From: Deltaproteobacteria bacterium | GTDB taxonomy: Bacteria; JAUYMQ01 | Reading direction: 5' to 3' | Assembly (NCBI GenBank): GCA_030698575.1 | Contig: JAUYMQ010000389.1 | Location: 1-6,435, forward strand | Length of the DNA: 6,435 bases | Shown: piece by piece, positions 6,066 through 6,435 of the stretch | Layout: each line of letters starts with the position of its first letter | Numbering within the stretch: position 1 is the first letter of the stretch | Notes under the pieces: generated by a model | Seen by the model: the letters and a program-made list of their open reading frames with translations, nothing else | The model's database searches: none | Told to the model about the DNA's origin: nothing | Program-made: the position numbers and the translations under genes

Positions 6066-6435
6066 TTCGCAGGAACTCCCTGATGGCCTCGATGACGTAG
6101 TCGACCTGCTCGTCCCGAAGCGTGGGGTACATCGGAATCGAGAGCAGCGCTCCGCAGCTCTCGTCGGTCACCTTCATCGGCCCGGCGCGATGAGGTATCC
6201 CGGTCAGCGCCGGCTGCCGGTGCGCCGGGATCGGATAGTGGATGCCCGTGCCCACGCCTCTCGCCTCGAGATAGTCGCGCAGGACGTCGCGCCGGGCGAG
6301 GCGCAGCGGGTAGAGATGATAGACCGGCTCGCTGTCGCCGCGTGGCTCCAGCAGGCGAACTCCGGTTCCCGCGAGTCCGTCGCCGTAGCGAGCCGCGATA
6401 TCCCGGCGGCGGGCGTTGCCGGCGTCGAGCGCGGG
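6058..6435 (-). CDS. DegT/DnrJ/EryC1 sugar aminotransferase, C-terminal 125 residues (5' cut by window edge)
   Basis: The frame is open to the right edge of the window and ends with a TGA at 6060-6058. It gives 125 residues of the small C-terminal domain of a DegT/DnrJ/EryC1 aminotransferase. The family landmarks are VYHLYPLR (about 38-45 of the fragment), RDVLRDYLEARGVGTGIHYPIPAH-type sequence with the GIHYPIP signature, LSIPMYPTLRDEQVDYV, and a final helix IEAIREFL. GIHYPIP is usual in the branch containing dTDP-3-keto-6-deoxyhexose 3-aminotransferases (FdtB/QdtB-like), though the branch also covers other sugars. The PLP lysine and the phosphate-binding SSGT lie outside the window, so catalytic integrity cannot be checked. 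It is the first gene visible in the operon and overlaps the acyltransferase start by 8 nt, consistent with both acting on the same amino sugar. Confidence 0.92.
   Translation of the reverse strand, partial: PALDAGNARRRDIAARYGDGLAGTGVRLLEPRGDSEPVYHLYPLRLARRDVLRDYLEARGVGTGIHYPIPAHRQPALTGIPHRAGPMKVTDESCGALLSIPMYPTLRDEQVDYVIEAIREFLRNG
6076..6081 (-). promoter_or_regulatory. Ribosome binding site of the acyltransferase gene
   Basis: On the - strand, AGGGAG lies 10 nt before the ATG at 6065-6063, inside the last codons of the upstream aminotransferase gene. It supports the start chosen and suggests translation is re-initiated here without relying only on the 8-nt overlap. Confidence 0.55.

Noticed and set aside
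4782-6083. 433-codon open frame on the + strand
   Set aside because: It lies antisense to the acyltransferase gene, has Arg/Pro/Ala-rich shadow composition with no recognisable motif, and the - strand frame carries clear family signatures. Long antisense open frames are expected at this GC content.

Overview
The window is GC-rich and almost entirely coding. It reads as part of a surface-polysaccharide or glycoconjugate biosynthesis locus of a high-GC bacterium. The phylum cannot be fixed from sequence alone: nothing here is lineage-diagnostic, and the tight ATGA-coupled gene packing is simply typical of bacterial sugar operons.

Layout. The left edge (2-247, + strand) holds the 3' end of an unrecognised gene. 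It is followed by a GC-rich perfect inverted repeat (253-294) that probably terminates it. From 362 to the right edge every gene is on the - strand and appears to form one operon. In transcription order these are: the C-terminal part of a DegT/DnrJ/EryC1 sugar aminotransferase (6435-6058, cut by the window edge); a FemAB/BioF2-like GNAT-fold acyltransferase (6065-4890); a class I SAM methyltransferase (4893-4144); a GT2 glycosyltransferase (4247-3483); a second, complete DegT-type aminotransferase (3486-2329); a formyltransferase with the Fmt/ArnA-type Asn-His-Asp site (2332-1406); and an extended-SDR NAD-dependent epimerase/dehydratase (1357-362). Three junctions are exact ATGA stop/start overlaps, one is an 8-nt overlap, one is an unusually long 104-nt overlap, and only the last gene is separated by a gap (48 nt).

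How the genes could work together (inference). The SDR and the two PLP aminotransferases would make amino sugars on nucleotide carriers. The formyltransferase would cap an amino group as a formamide, and the FemAB-like enzyme could acylate another amine. The methyltransferase could decorate a sugar or its acyl group, and the GT2 would transfer a sugar to a lipid carrier or growing glycan. The best hypothesis is a locus for an N-formylated, possibly additionally N-acylated, amino-sugar glycan. The GT2-aminotransferase-formyltransferase-SDR block resembles a split version of the arnBCA logic, but the sequence does not fix the sugar. The operon promoter lies beyond the right edge. No tRNA, rRNA, CRISPR array or insertion sequence was found.
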